A stretch of DNA of 27,027 nucleotides, from positions 1-27,027 of IMG/VR virus record IMGVR_UViG_3300035698_028364; one strand, 5' to 3'. The notes under the pieces were generated by a model. It ran no database searches. It saw only the letters and a list, made by a program, of their open reading frames with translations, and was not told where the DNA came from. Position 1 is the stretch's first letter, and each line of letters opens with the position of its first letter. Shown piece by piece: positions 1 through 6,871 of this stretch. A program made the position numbers and the translations under genes. This stretch comes from a virus.

Positions 1-22
1 GGCCAGTAAATATCTGGACTCT

Positions 23-91
23 CCACGGGACTGGTACAAATCTGCAGATTCCACGGGACCGACTTAATAATTTAGGCAGGCTCCACGGGAC
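23..91. repeat. Three copies of a CCACGGGAC repeat
   Basis: CCACGGGAC occurs at 23-31, 51-59 and 83-91. Two copies sit in the longer shared string CTCCACGGGACTGGTA and the middle one reads TTCCACGGGACCGAC. The unit is GC-rich in an AT-rich setting and the start-to-start spacing is 28 and 32 bp. Read leftward, the copies follow the GTGGATATG-type element at 113-140, so they may lie in the leader of a gene beyond the left edge. The role is unknown and the array may continue outside the window. Confidence 0.6.
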
Positions 92-112
92 TGGTATAGT
101 AATATGTCGAGG

Positions 113-140
113 TTTAGTGTGGATATGTTGGTATGTTCAG
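113..140 (-). promoter_or_regulatory. Left-arm element, copy 1 (GTGGATATG family)
   Basis: The 26 bp at 113-138 are identical to 953-978. The core GTGGATATG lies at 119-127. The element follows a hairpin (178-202) that may end the previous leftward unit, so it would be at the promoter or leader of the next leftward gene, which lies outside the window. It does not resemble the host TTG/TAnnTTTG promoter. A phage-specific promoter or operator is an inference. Confidence 0.5.
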
Positions 141-177
141 ACCCGCTTTTGTTTTTTTTTTTGTAGTTAAAGATAGA

Positions 178-202
178 CCCCTGCCCCAATATAGGGCAGA
201 GG
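178..202 (-). terminator. Hairpin downstream of the 208-aa gene
   Basis: CCCTGCCC at 179-186 pairs with GGGCAGAGG at 194-202, with one mismatch and a short AT loop. Read leftward the hairpin is followed only by a weak U-rich stretch (TCTATCTTT), so it is a plausible but not classical terminator for the gene ending at 253. A second small stem (ATTCTC with GAGAAT) lies just upstream at about 204-229. Confidence 0.45.
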
Positions 203-252
203 TATTCTCGGGGTCTTTTGCGTGAGAATCTCGATCATCTAAATTTTAGTCG

Positions 253-879
253 CTAAGCGGCAACAAGTTCAGCTTCAACGGCCTTTTTGATCGCTTCAAG
301 TTCCTCTTTTGAAGGAGCTTTGAATACGAATGTGTCAGATGAAGTCACCTTATCGACAACGTTTTTGCGATACAGTGGAACCAATGATCCCTCTGCGTAC
401 ACGCCTTTGTCGTCTTTTTTGATGCCAGCTTTTTCAGCTGCATCGGCAATTCCCTCCTTGTCATAGATAATCTGGTTTTCGTCCGACTTGGACATGTAAA
501 CCGGGAAAACACCTTTTGGATATCTTCCAACACACTCCAGGCTCAATGGTAGTTGAAAACGCTCTCCAACATTCTGCTCGAAGAATTGCCACAAAGGCAT
601 GATCTCTTCTGAACGTTGGTTCAAGCATTCCAATTTTTCATTTCCAGAGTTTGCAACGGCCTTTGATAAATCGCCAATGGCAATGAACGAACCCATTATG
701 GTTTGCTCGTTGAACCTTCCGTGATCAGTGATGAGGTATTTCCTTGTGGAATTTTGCCCATCACCAAATACAATATCCTTGATTTCCAAGGTATCATTGG
801 CCTTTAACTTCTCTCCAGTGCTGTGAATGAAACTGGTGAGGTTCTTATAATCTTCCGAATTAAACAATACATTTTTCAT
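253..879 (-). CDS. Hypothetical protein, 208 aa
   Basis: I do not recognise this protein. It is 208 residues, soluble, mixed in charge, with no signal peptide or membrane segment. The C-terminal part (about residues 190-206) is a predicted charged helix rich in Glu, Lys and Ala. The ATG at 877-879 is the natural start and is preceded by an AT-rich leader. The gene stands alone: a GTGGATATG-type element lies 79 bp upstream and a hairpin lies 50 bp downstream, so it is probably transcribed as its own unit. Two inverted copies of AGACCCCGAG flank it (207-216 and 924-933). The separate transcription and its place in the left arm suggest an early or accessory role, but no function can be assigned. 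Confidence 0.8.
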   Translation of the reverse strand: MKNVLFNSEDYKNLTSFIHSTGEKLKANDTLEIKDIVFGDGQNSTRKYLITDHGRFNEQTIMGSFIAIGDLSKAVANSGNEKLECLNQRSEEIMPLWQFFEQNVGERFQLPLSLECVGRYPKGVFPVYMSKSDENQIIYDKEGIADAAEKAGIKKDDKGVYAEGSLVPLYRKNVVDKVTSSDTFVFKAPSKEELEAIKKAVEAELVAA

Positions 880-952
880 AAATATCGATATTTATATAAG
901 TAAATAAATCAATTAAATGCAGAAGACCCCGAGGAATTCAAGATTCCCATGT

Positions 953-980
953 TTTAGTGTGGATATGTTGGTATGTTCGG
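953..980 (-). promoter_or_regulatory. Left-arm element, copy 2 (GTGGATATG family)
   Basis: This is the second copy of the 26-bp perfect repeat also found at 113-138. Read leftward it comes directly after the hairpin at 991-1012 and 79 bp before the start of the 208-aa gene, which is the position expected of a promoter or leader element. The core GTGGATATG is at 959-967. Confidence 0.55.
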
Positions 981-990
981 GTAAAGGGTT

Positions 991-1012
991 AAAAGGAGCC
1001 TAAGCCCCTTTA
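991..1012 (-). terminator. Hairpin ending the leftward small-membrane-protein unit
   Basis: Read leftward, AAAGGGGC and GCTCCTTTT form a stem with one A/C mismatch around a four-base loop, and the T run lies within the 3' arm. It lies downstream of the 65-aa membrane protein gene and directly upstream of the left-arm element at 953-980. Confidence 0.45.
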
Positions 1013-1095
1013 TTGTTTAGAGATTTTCTAAAATCCACTCATTTCTGTTTACTTTTAAGTTTTAGATATTACTGGTTAATCACACCAGTTGCACA

Positions 1096-1194
1096 ATGTT
1101 AAATACTTCACAGCTGGTTCACACATCAAATGCTACCTATAAGGCTATTGCTGGATTTAACTACTACAACAATATTACTACTATTGAGGCATAA
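1096..1194 (+). CDS. Possible 32-aa peptide
   Basis: An ATG at 1096 opens a 32-codon frame ending with TAA at 1192-1194. The peptide is rich in Asn, Thr, Tyr and Ala and matches nothing I know. The sequence upstream resembles the phage 33-bp promoter motif: an ATATT block, a GGTTAA block and TTGCAC just before the ATG, with the overall length kept but the middle block shifted by 2 bp. It is the only rightward frame in an otherwise leftward region, and the rest of 880-1374 shows no other gene. It may well be spurious. Confidence 0.22.
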   Translation: MLNTSQLVHTSNATYKAIAGFNYYNNITTIEA

Positions 1195-1374
1195 AGACAG
1201 TTTGTTTCAGGTTAGTCCCAGTCCATCTACATATCATTTATGCTGCCACTACAATGATTACTTAGATTATATCCTATAATTAGGCATCAAAAGCAGTTAT
1301 ACTTTTTTGTTTTCATCATTGCTTTATATTCCTCTACTCATAGAGTATGGATTGTTAAAAGAACACCTAATCAC
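1195..1374. other. Non-coding stretch, nothing recognised
   Basis: The 180 bp between the possible 32-aa peptide and the 65-aa membrane protein gene are AT-rich, with only very short frames on both strands and no convincing hairpin or repeat. I see no gene here. Confidence 0.5.
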
Positions 1375-1572
1375 TTAGGCTTCTTCTTCGTGAAATTCCC
1401 CTTTCTTCTTTGCTTCTTTGAAGCATTTAACTGCCACTCCCATGGAAATCGTAGAGAGGGTTCCAATAATAAATGCCTCGAAGGCGTTATGAGAAAGATA
1501 CTCAATGCTAAGCACAATGCCGTAGACACCAGTGATAAATAATACAAGAAATGCTTTTCCATAATGACTCAT
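1375..1572 (-). CDS. Small two-helix membrane protein, 65 aa
   Basis: The product has two hydrophobic segments, roughly residues 7-24 and 32-48, joined by a short polar turn. The C-terminal tail is charged (Lys-rich, then Glu-rich). This size and layout fit a small phage inner-membrane protein such as a holin-like or exclusion protein, but no family motif is visible, so holin is only one possibility. The endolysin gene of this phage lies elsewhere (6341-6835), so gene order does not support a holin call. The ATG at 1570-1572 was chosen because it gives a protein-like frame. An overlapping 63-aa frame on the same strand is less protein-like and was discarded. The upstream 53-aa gene ends at a UUCG hairpin terminator, so this gene probably has its own start or depends on readthrough. 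Confidence 0.7.
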   Translation of the reverse strand: MSHYGKAFLVLFITGVYGIVLSIEYLSHNAFEAFIIGTLSTISMGVAVKCFKEAKKKGEFHEEEA

Positions 1573-1608
1573 ATGTTTATAGTTAAAGGTTAAAAATCAA
1601 ATTGAGTA

Positions 1609-1625
1609 AAAGCCCCGAAGGGCTT
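1609..1625 (-). terminator. UUCG-tetraloop terminator
   Basis: Read leftward, AAGCCC-TTCG-GGGCTT forms a perfect 6-bp stem with the very stable UUCG loop and runs straight into TTTTAC. It begins 2 bp after the stop codon of the 53-aa gene. Confidence 0.75.
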
Positions 1626-1627
1626 AA

Positions 1628-1789
1628 TTATGCATAAACCAATCCTTTTACCTCTGGAATGCCAATTGGTTTTGACCTTGCTTTCATATCGTAAGCAATA
1701 ATGCGTTGTGATCTGGCCTTATCGATGGCCGCTTCGCGCTTCAACCTCACGATCTTATCATGAGAGAGCACTTGTACAATATTTTCCAT
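1628..1789 (-). CDS. Hypothetical basic protein, 53 aa
   Basis: This is a 53-codon frame from the ATG at 1787-1789 to the TAA at 1628-1630. The product is basic and largely helical in its first 35 residues (many Arg, Lys, Ala, Ile), with a Pro/Gly-containing tail. I recognise no family. Support for a real gene comes from context: a GTGGATATG element lies 13 bp upstream of the start and a near-perfect UUCG terminator begins right after the stop. This makes a compact single-gene transcription unit. Confidence 0.6.
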   Translation of the reverse strand: MENIVQVLSHDKIVRLKREAAIDKARSQRIIAYDMKARSKPIGIPEVKGLVYA

Positions 1790-1797
1790 ATCATGGC

Positions 1798-1815
1798 TAA
1801 GAGTGGATATGGAGG
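1798..1815 (-). promoter_or_regulatory. Left-arm element, copy 3 (GTGGATATG family)
   Basis: The core GTGGATATG at 1803-1811, preceded by GA, lies 13 bp upstream of the 53-aa gene start. It is more divergent from copies 1 and 2 outside the core. The short distance to the ATG would suit an operator or a promoter giving a very short leader. Confidence 0.4.
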
Positions 1816-1836
1816 CTATTTCTTTAGGAAGAGGAA

Positions 1837-1908
1837 TTAATCCTCCTCAATCCCTGTCCAATCGAACCATGAGTCTACATAGTCCCATATTTCATCATCT
1901 TCAAACAT
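1837..1908 (-). CDS. Possible acidic microprotein, 23 aa
   Basis: The frame from the ATG at 1906-1908 to the TAA at 1837-1839 encodes a 23-residue peptide made mainly of Asp, Glu, Trp, Phe and Ile. Such acidic aromatic peptides can mimic DNA or bind basic proteins, but that is speculation. A left-arm element lies 28 bp upstream and another lies downstream, before the 53-aa gene, so it occupies the same position as a gene in the repeated unit layout. It is short enough to be chance. Confidence 0.35.
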   Translation of the reverse strand: MFEDDEIWDYVDSWFDWTGIEED

Positions 1909-1934
1909 ATCGTTATAGTTTAGTCCAAGTCCAA

Positions 1935-1958
1935 GAGTGGATATGATGGATTAGTTCG
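1935..1958 (-). promoter_or_regulatory. Left-arm element, copy 4 (GTGGATATG family)
   Basis: The core GTGGATATG is at 1937-1945, followed after a short spacer by a GTTCG block that is also present in copy 2 (953-980). It lies 28 bp upstream of the 23-aa frame. Confidence 0.4.
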
Positions 1959-2042
1959 TTTGTTTCTATTCTTGAAAATTTCGGAACCCCGGGTGTCTTC
2001 CCCCTGAGAAAAAGTGGCGGGGACCTTTAGTATAGTGGACTG

Positions 2043-2190
2043 CCACTCCACACACATATCCTCAAATCCCAATCTCCTAATCCCAACCTCTCCAACACAA
2101 TTCCCAATCCCGCGCCTATTCTCAACTCAACAACCTCCTACCCAGAGCAACTTCTCCTCTTAATCATCACCCTACCTCCTATCCCCACAA
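2043..2190. other. Strongly G-depleted tract (G-rich on the minus strand)
   Basis: The plus strand has only four G residues in about 148 bases, while C is abundant. The complementary strand is G-rich and almost free of C, with several GGG runs in the repeated context GGGATT or GGGAATT. AATCCCAA-like units recur. The tract lies directly downstream of the leftward operon ending at 2179 and has no open frame with a start codon on either strand. Just beyond it, AGTGGC and GCCACT form an inverted repeat near 2015-2047. The role is unknown: a G-quadruplex-forming RNA 3' end or a DNA-processing site are possibilities. Confidence 0.6.
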
Positions 2191-2388
2191 GTAATCCACA
2201 TCTTTGTGATCACCCCAGTAAATGCTGTCCATACGTCGTTGGAGCTCTTTGTCTATAGCCTTTATCTTCTCAGTATGAGAGTTGGTTTCTACTGGGAGAC
2301 CTGTATTTGAATTGTAGAGCTCTGTTAACAGATCTGATTTTATGCTCTTTAGATCTGAAATAGAGAGATCTTTAATAAATATTAACAT
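2179..2388 (-). CDS. Hypothetical protein, 69 aa
   Basis: This is a 69-residue, helix-rich, charged protein that I do not recognise. Residues 8-60 look like a helical hairpin with regularly spaced Leu, Ile, Lys and Glu; the C-terminal end is acidic and aromatic. It is the last gene of the leftward exonuclease operon and lies 43 bp after the stop of the 42-aa gene. The G-depleted tract begins right at its stop codon. No function can be proposed. Confidence 0.6.
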   Translation of the reverse strand: MLIFIKDLSISDLKSIKSDLLTELYNSNTGLPVETNSHTEKIKAIDKELQRRMDSIYWGDHKDVDYLWG

Positions 2389-2431
2389 GATTATAAAAGT
2401 TTAGTTATACTCGTCTTTAAGGAATTGTTCT

Positions 2432-2560
2432 CTACTTTAAACCCAATGTATGCCTCTCTGTCTTTACATGGAATACTTCGATTATAGGTATGGACGGCTC
2501 TACCGGATCTATGCCAATGAAGGTCTTACCATGAATACCTGGGACATCTGGTTTTTTCAT
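2432..2560 (-). CDS. Hypothetical protein, 42 aa
   Basis: The frame runs from the ATG at 2558-2560 to the TAG at 2432-2434. The peptide is rich in Pro, Ile, Lys and Val and looks like a small beta-stranded domain. It has no recognisable motif. It starts one base after the stop codon of the 71-aa gene (2562-2564), which is the tight spacing of translationally coupled genes and the main reason to accept it. Confidence 0.6.
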   Translation of the reverse strand: MKKPDVPGIHGKTFIGIDPVEPSIPIIEVFHVKTERHTLGLK

Positions 2561-2561
2561 A

Positions 2562-3394
<833 letters not shown>

Positions 3395-3435
3395 CTATTC
3401 TCGTGCCAGGAATTTAATAATATAGTAGAAAGTCA

Positions 3436-3455
3436 TTGCAAATATAAGTTAACTT
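3436..3455 (-). promoter_or_regulatory. Phage promoter motif, leftward copy
   Basis: Read leftward: AAGTTAA, 7 bp, TTGCAA, with TATATTTG (a perfect TAnnTTTG -7 element) overlapping the TTGCAA. The spacing is the same as in six rightward copies. It would drive the exonuclease operon. The rightward gene at 3486 has only a partial match (TTGTATATT at 3456-3464), so this spacer may hold divergent promoters. Confidence 0.6.
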
Positions 3456-3485
3456 TTGTATATTATAAAATAATTCGTTATAAAA

Positions 3486-3680
3486 ATGGATAAGTTGTCG
3501 AAAAGAACTTCTGATTATGTATGCCTGGAATGTGGGGAGCCTTACCTAAACGATGGGCAGAAGTCTGGCATACCTTATGTGTCTACCTGGTTTAAGTCAG
3601 AGTGCGGGGTATGTGGGAAAAGGAAAAGTGTGACGCACATCAGGGCATTCAATTACTTACGGAAACAAAATGGATCATAA
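3486..3680 (+). CDS. Small zinc-ribbon protein, 64 aa
   Basis: Four cysteines form two CxxC knuckles (Cys13/Cys16 and Cys40/Cys43) separated by 23 residues, which is the pattern of a zinc ribbon. The C-terminal third is basic and helical. Such small phage proteins may bind nucleic acid or contact RNA polymerase, but nothing in the sequence decides between these. It is the first gene of a long rightward operon (3486-6835). The next gene starts 12 bp after its stop. A partial phage promoter motif (TTGTATATT) lies about 30 bp upstream of its ATG. Confidence 0.75.
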   Translation: MDKLSKRTSDYVCLECGEPYLNDGQKSGIPYVSTWFKSECGVCGKRKSVTHIRAFNYLRKQNGS

Positions 3681-3692
3681 CAATAAATAAAG

Positions 3693-3938
3693 ATGAGTAT
3701 AGAGGAAGCGGTCAAGGACCGGGTAAGAAAATTGATGGATGGGGGTACTCTTCCCGAGGAAGAAAGTGCCGGGGGTCATGAGGGTAAGTTCATTAAACTT
3801 GAGATCTCCCTAGGTGACAACAAACCAACTAAAATGGTAGATAAATTGAGCGGTAAAAAGGGGATTATGAAAAATGCCCGTAAAAAGTTAGGCAAGGGCC
3901 TATTGATAAAGAAGAAGGATGAGGATACCCTCATATAA
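3693..3938 (+). CDS. Hypothetical basic protein, 81 aa
   Basis: The protein has an acidic N-terminal half and a very Lys-rich C-terminal half ending with the string GKGLLIKKKDEDTLI. A similar string, KGGILIKKHSDG, occurs at the N-terminus of the 193-aa protein encoded two genes downstream. No known family is recognised. It lies between the zinc ribbon and the wHTH-like gene in the same operon, with 14 bp to the next start. The Lys-rich tail suggests contact with nucleic acid or with the capsid interior, as inference only. Confidence 0.65.
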   Translation: MSIEEAVKDRVRKLMDGGTLPEEESAGGHEGKFIKLEISLGDNKPTKMVDKLSGKKGIMKNARKKLGKGLLIKKKDEDTLI

Positions 3939-3952
3939 AAATATACCTAGAT

Positions 3953-4276
3953 ATGGCAGAGAAAATAATACAAGTACCTGTAGATGATAAATCCTTTACG
4001 AGGGAGTATCTGGAACTGATAACACGTAACCAACTGACACCGTTGGAATATGTTATACTGGCAGAGATCGTAAAGACAGGGGTAGTTGGTAGGAAAGAGA
4101 AGAAGGACATACGTGGACGTACAGGTGTGGGACAGTATAGTTTGAACAATATCTTTTCCAACCTTAAGCAGAAGGGTTACCTGTACCATAATATAGTGGA
4201 TCAGACTTATGAGAGTTTGTTGGAAGTTCCAGGAGATGTAGATAAACTTATTTTCCAATTTCAATTCTATAAATAA
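3953..4276 (+). CDS. Winged-helix-like DNA-binding protein, 107 aa
   Basis: Residues about 27-80 have the pattern of a winged helix-turn-helix: a helix with LTPLEYVILAEIV, a basic linker, then a Gly-containing turn and a helix of the type YSLNNIFSNLKQKGYL, followed by a beta-wing. This fits a small phage regulator or a small-terminase-like DNA binder. I cannot separate the two from sequence alone. The large terminase is about 5.5 kb downstream, so neighbourhood does not prove a terminase role. Its stop codon overlaps the next start (TAATG). Confidence 0.6.
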   Translation: MAEKIIQVPVDDKSFTREYLELITRNQLTPLEYVILAEIVKTGVVGRKEKKDIRGRTGVGQYSLNNIFSNLKQKGYLYHNIVDQTYESLLEVPGDVDKLIFQFQFYK

Positions 4277-4857
4277 TGATAATTCCAAAAAGAAGTAAAC
4301 TTAAAAAGAAGTGCAAAGGAGGGATACTGATAAAGAAGCATAGCGATGGTGCTAAGATAAGGTTGTCAGAAGCCCTTGATGCTGCCCGTAAAGATGAGGG
4401 TATTCATGGTGAGGGGAAGGTATATGGGTCTCTGATGAAGTTCAAACATCCTGTATCCAACGCTGATATAAACTTCAATGAATATAAGGACTTCCTACAA
4501 ACCGTAAAGTGGAATGATGCTGATAACCAGGATCTATACCGTATGTACAGTACTAAATTAGGTGGTAAGCCTGATAGCCAAACCATAGGTAAATATCTAA
4601 ATGATTCTTATGATACAAATAAGAACATTATCCTGGAGGGCATTAGATCAAGCGGAAATGATTATGTAGATGTAAATTCAACCATAGGTGCTGCGGGTAC
4701 CAATAACAGGATGGGTCAACTGGAGGACATGGCCAATAGCCGTAAATCTGTTATAGCACGTGGGAATATCATGAACAACCAGAATAACTATCTCGCACAA
4801 GATCCTAAAAGTGACTTGGCAGAGTTTGAAAGCAAGTTGATAAAACGAAAGAAGTAA
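4276..4857 (+). CDS. Hypothetical protein, 193 aa, possible virion protein
   Basis: The N-terminus (first about 22 residues) is strongly basic and contains KGGILIKKHSDG, similar to the C-terminus of the 81-aa protein at 3693-3938. The middle part is soluble and mixed alpha/beta, the region around residues 120-170 is rich in Asn and Gly, and the C-terminus is again basic. It is coupled on both sides by TAATG overlaps (4274-4278 and 4855-4859). A virion or head-associated role is plausible from the operon, which also contains the endolysin, but I recognise no family. Confidence 0.65.
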   Translation: MIIPKRSKLKKKCKGGILIKKHSDGAKIRLSEALDAARKDEGIHGEGKVYGSLMKFKHPVSNADINFNEYKDFLQTVKWNDADNQDLYRMYSTKLGGKPDSQTIGKYLNDSYDTNKNIILEGIRSSGNDYVDVNSTIGAAGTNNRMGQLEDMANSRKSVIARGNIMNNQNNYLAQDPKSDLAEFESKLIKRKK

Positions 4858-5108
4858 TGAACAAACAAAATAGCTATATTGGAGAGGGTGATCCTGTTAC
4901 ATTAAGGCAAGATATTCCTAACAAACCTATAATGGTTGTAGAGAAAGTCGAAAGGGCAAAGCGTACAGATAAGGATGTGACCAAAGATACAACTCATCCT
5001 AAAAGCTCTCTGATGGGATTCCGTTGTATATGGTTCACCACAGATGGTACTCTGCAGTCACATAGATTCAGTTCAAAGGATTTGATCAGGGTGGACGATG
5101 TCGATTAG
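4857..5108 (+). CDS. DUF2158/YodC-like small protein, 83 aa
   Basis: The layout matches the small SH3-like barrel family called DUF2158 (YodC-like): an opening GDPVTLRQD strand, a V-E-K-V strand, a central CIWFTTDG turn, and a closing strand with the pattern SSKDLIRVDD. The usual length is 60-80 residues, as here. The biochemical role of the family is unknown. It overlaps the previous stop (TAATG) and its own 3' end overlaps the next gene by 11 bp. Confidence 0.6.
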   Translation: MNKQNSYIGEGDPVTLRQDIPNKPIMVVEKVERAKRTDKDVTKDTTHPKSSLMGFRCIWFTTDGTLQSHRFSSKDLIRVDDVD

Positions 5109-5535
5109 GAGACCTAACTACGACGAATACAATAGATTTTCAGGACCTACAAACATAGAAGGTACCATCTCCCATATGAACAGGGAAGTGGTATTTATCT
5201 TACGACCAGAGGATTTTGATAAGGATTTTGATATAAAGAACCTGATCTTGGAGAAAGTGTTGGATGTATCCATCGTACCAAATTACGATCGTACATTTAT
5301 CTTCATTCCTGCTGAGGACGATCTGCACATAGTGTGGCAAGATATAGAGTTTGCCGAACTCATTATCGACAATGAAAAGAAATACGTAAAACAGATCTTG
5401 TATAGGCTACATACAACTGATGTGCTGAAATACAGATATGAGAATGAGGTTGATTTGAAGGGGAAGCTTTCTTCTAATTTTGGATTTGCCTATGATAGAT
5501 GGTTGAGGGAAATATGGAAAACAAATGAGATTTAG
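5098..5535 (+). CDS. Hypothetical protein, 145 aa
   Basis: This is an acidic alpha/beta protein rich in Asp, Ile and aromatic residues, with no signal peptide, membrane segment or recognisable motif. It starts at an ATG inside the last codons of the DUF2158-like gene and its own end overlaps the next gene by 11 bp, so all three are probably translated together. The operon context (structural or lysis genes) is the only hint of function. Confidence 0.65.
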   Translation: MSIRRPNYDEYNRFSGPTNIEGTISHMNREVVFILRPEDFDKDFDIKNLILEKVLDVSIVPNYDRTFIFIPAEDDLHIVWQDIEFAELIIDNEKKYVKQILYRLHTTDVLKYRYENEVDLKGKLSSNFGFAYDRWLREIWKTNEI

Positions 5536-6094
5536 ACCTTTTACATTTGACGGTCACGACATCACAATAGACCGGCACGAGATATTGCTCCATAAGGAAT
5601 TTGAGGAAATATGGGAGCATGAGAAAAACAAAACCAAAGAAGATCCAACCGGTAAATATAAGCGTTGGGCCTACAATGTGATCAAGTACATTTACCTATC
5701 AGAGGACTTTACCTGCGACTATCAAGAACTGTCTAACGAGGATCGGGAGCAATATGCTGCTCAGGATTCCGGATTTGGAAAAGATGATATATGGAATCCA
5801 GAAGTCAGGGCTGCAAAAAACAAATACAAAGAATTGCAGGATACCAGGTTGCTGAAACTTCTTAGGTCTTCTTATAGTGTCATAGATAAACTTAGGGATT
5901 TCTTTACAAATCTGTCCCTAGAAGATGAGGATGACAATGGAAGGAAAAAAGTATCCAGTAAAGATACTATAGCCAACCTATCCAATCTAGGTAAAGTAGT
6001 AGATGGATTACAGACGTTGGAAGATCAGGTGAAAAGGGAACGAGAGGCAGATAAAGGTACTCGTGGAGATGCCACGCCAGGATATAATAACTAA
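5525..6094 (+). CDS. Hypothetical helical protein, 189 aa
   Basis: The first 100 residues are charged and aromatic. The second half (about residues 95-180) is predicted to be long helices with heptad-like Leu/Ile spacing, an acidic loop with DEDDNG, and a terminal coiled coil. This layout is common in phage tail, scaffold or assembly proteins, but no family is recognised. It overlaps the upstream gene by 11 bp and the next likely start is 4 bp after its stop. Confidence 0.65.
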   Translation: MRFRPFTFDGHDITIDRHEILLHKEFEEIWEHEKNKTKEDPTGKYKRWAYNVIKYIYLSEDFTCDYQELSNEDREQYAAQDSGFGKDDIWNPEVRAAKNKYKELQDTRLLKLLRSSYSVIDKLRDFFTNLSLEDEDDNGRKKVSSKDTIANLSNLGKVVDGLQTLEDQVKREREADKGTRGDATPGYNN

Positions 6095-6098
6095 TACT

Positions 6099-6338
6099 AT
6101 GGAACCCGGAACTAGAGAACAAGCAGATCAACATATTGAACAAGTCAACCAGAAAATAATGGAAACCCTTTCAAGTGTTCCTGCATTCATCTTCTGTGAG
6201 GCGAGAGACTTATCACTTCCAATAAGCGAGATCATATGCTACTCTGTCAATTTTGATCAGACAGATAATCGTGCTAAAAAGAAAAAGATATTAGAAGAGA
6301 TACAAAAAATTATTGATCACGAATCGAAATTTGTATAA
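6099..6338 (+). CDS. Hypothetical protein, 79 aa
   Basis: I start this gene at the ATG at 6099, just after the stop of the previous gene (6094). An in-frame ATG at 6063 would give 91 residues but with an unusually long overlap. The product is a small helical protein with a hydrophobic central segment (about residues 22-50, including one Cys before EARDLSLP) and a basic C-terminus. It immediately precedes the endolysin gene (2-bp gap). A holin role is possible from that position, but the hydrophobic segment is not a clear membrane helix. Confidence 0.6.
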   Translation: MEPGTREQADQHIEQVNQKIMETLSSVPAFIFCEARDLSLPISEIICYSVNFDQTDNRAKKKKILEEIQKIIDHESKFV

Positions 6339-6340
6339 AA

Positions 6341-6835
6341 ATGGGAAAGTATAATTATGGAACCACAAGTAAAACCAGGGCCGAAGGTATATCCTCCTTT
6401 ATATGGGATACTGCATGTAGGGCACTTGATATGAGTGATGACCTGGATTGGGGTGTAGGCCCATACGGTGGAAAGAGATCTGAGAAAGAGCAGAACGACC
6501 TGTTTAATAAGAAAAAATCCAAGTTGGATGGATATAAGAAGAAGTCATTTCATCAAACCGGTAATGCATTAGACCTGGTCCCAGTCATAGATGGAAAAAT
6601 GACATGGGAGTTTGACTGGGCCTTTATTAAGATTGCCAAGTTAATGTTGACAGCATTCGATGACCTAAAGGGAGAAGGACGTATTCCAAAAGATATATAC
6701 CTCCACTGGGGAGGGTTCTGGAAATCTGAAGATCGGAGTGGCGATGGGGATATGCAAACTGGGGAAATGGGATGGGATGGCCCACACTTTGAGCTTAGGA
6801 GCAAACCTCAAATACGTCATTTTGAAAGATTTTAG
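6341..6835 (+). CDS. Endolysin, L-alanyl-D-glutamate peptidase type (M15)
   Basis: The zinc-peptidase signature SxHxxGxAxD is present at Ser69-His71-Gly74-Ala76-Asp78, and the third zinc ligand His149 sits in GPHFEL near the C-terminus. This is the VanY/M15 fold used by phage T5-type L-alanyl-D-glutamate endopeptidases, which cut the peptide stem of peptidoglycan to release progeny phage. The length of 164 residues is typical of a single-domain enzyme with no cell-wall-binding module. There is no signal peptide, so export needs a holin or another route. It is the last gene of the rightward operon that starts at 3486. Confidence 0.88.
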   Translation: MGKYNYGTTSKTRAEGISSFIWDTACRALDMSDDLDWGVGPYGGKRSEKEQNDLFNKKKSKLDGYKKKSFHQTGNALDLVPVIDGKMTWEFDWAFIKIAKLMLTAFDDLKGEGRIPKDIYLHWGGFWKSEDRSGDGDMQTGEMGWDGPHFELRSKPQIRHFERF

Positions 6836-6871
6836 GTAAAGGTATTGTAAAGTATAATCAAAATCGTTATT

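Noticed and set aside
23-91. CRISPR-like array at the left edge
   Set aside because: The repeat is only about 9-16 bp, spacing is 28-32 bp, there are three copies and no cas gene, so it does not fit a CRISPR array.
1371-1562. 63-aa leftward frame overlapping the small membrane protein gene
   Set aside because: The alternative frame gives a more natural protein with two membrane helices and a charged tail; the 63-aa frame ends in an unlikely Lys/Arg run.
6099-6338. Holin call for the gene before the endolysin
   Set aside because: Position is suggestive, but the hydrophobic segment contains charged residues and is not a clear membrane helix.
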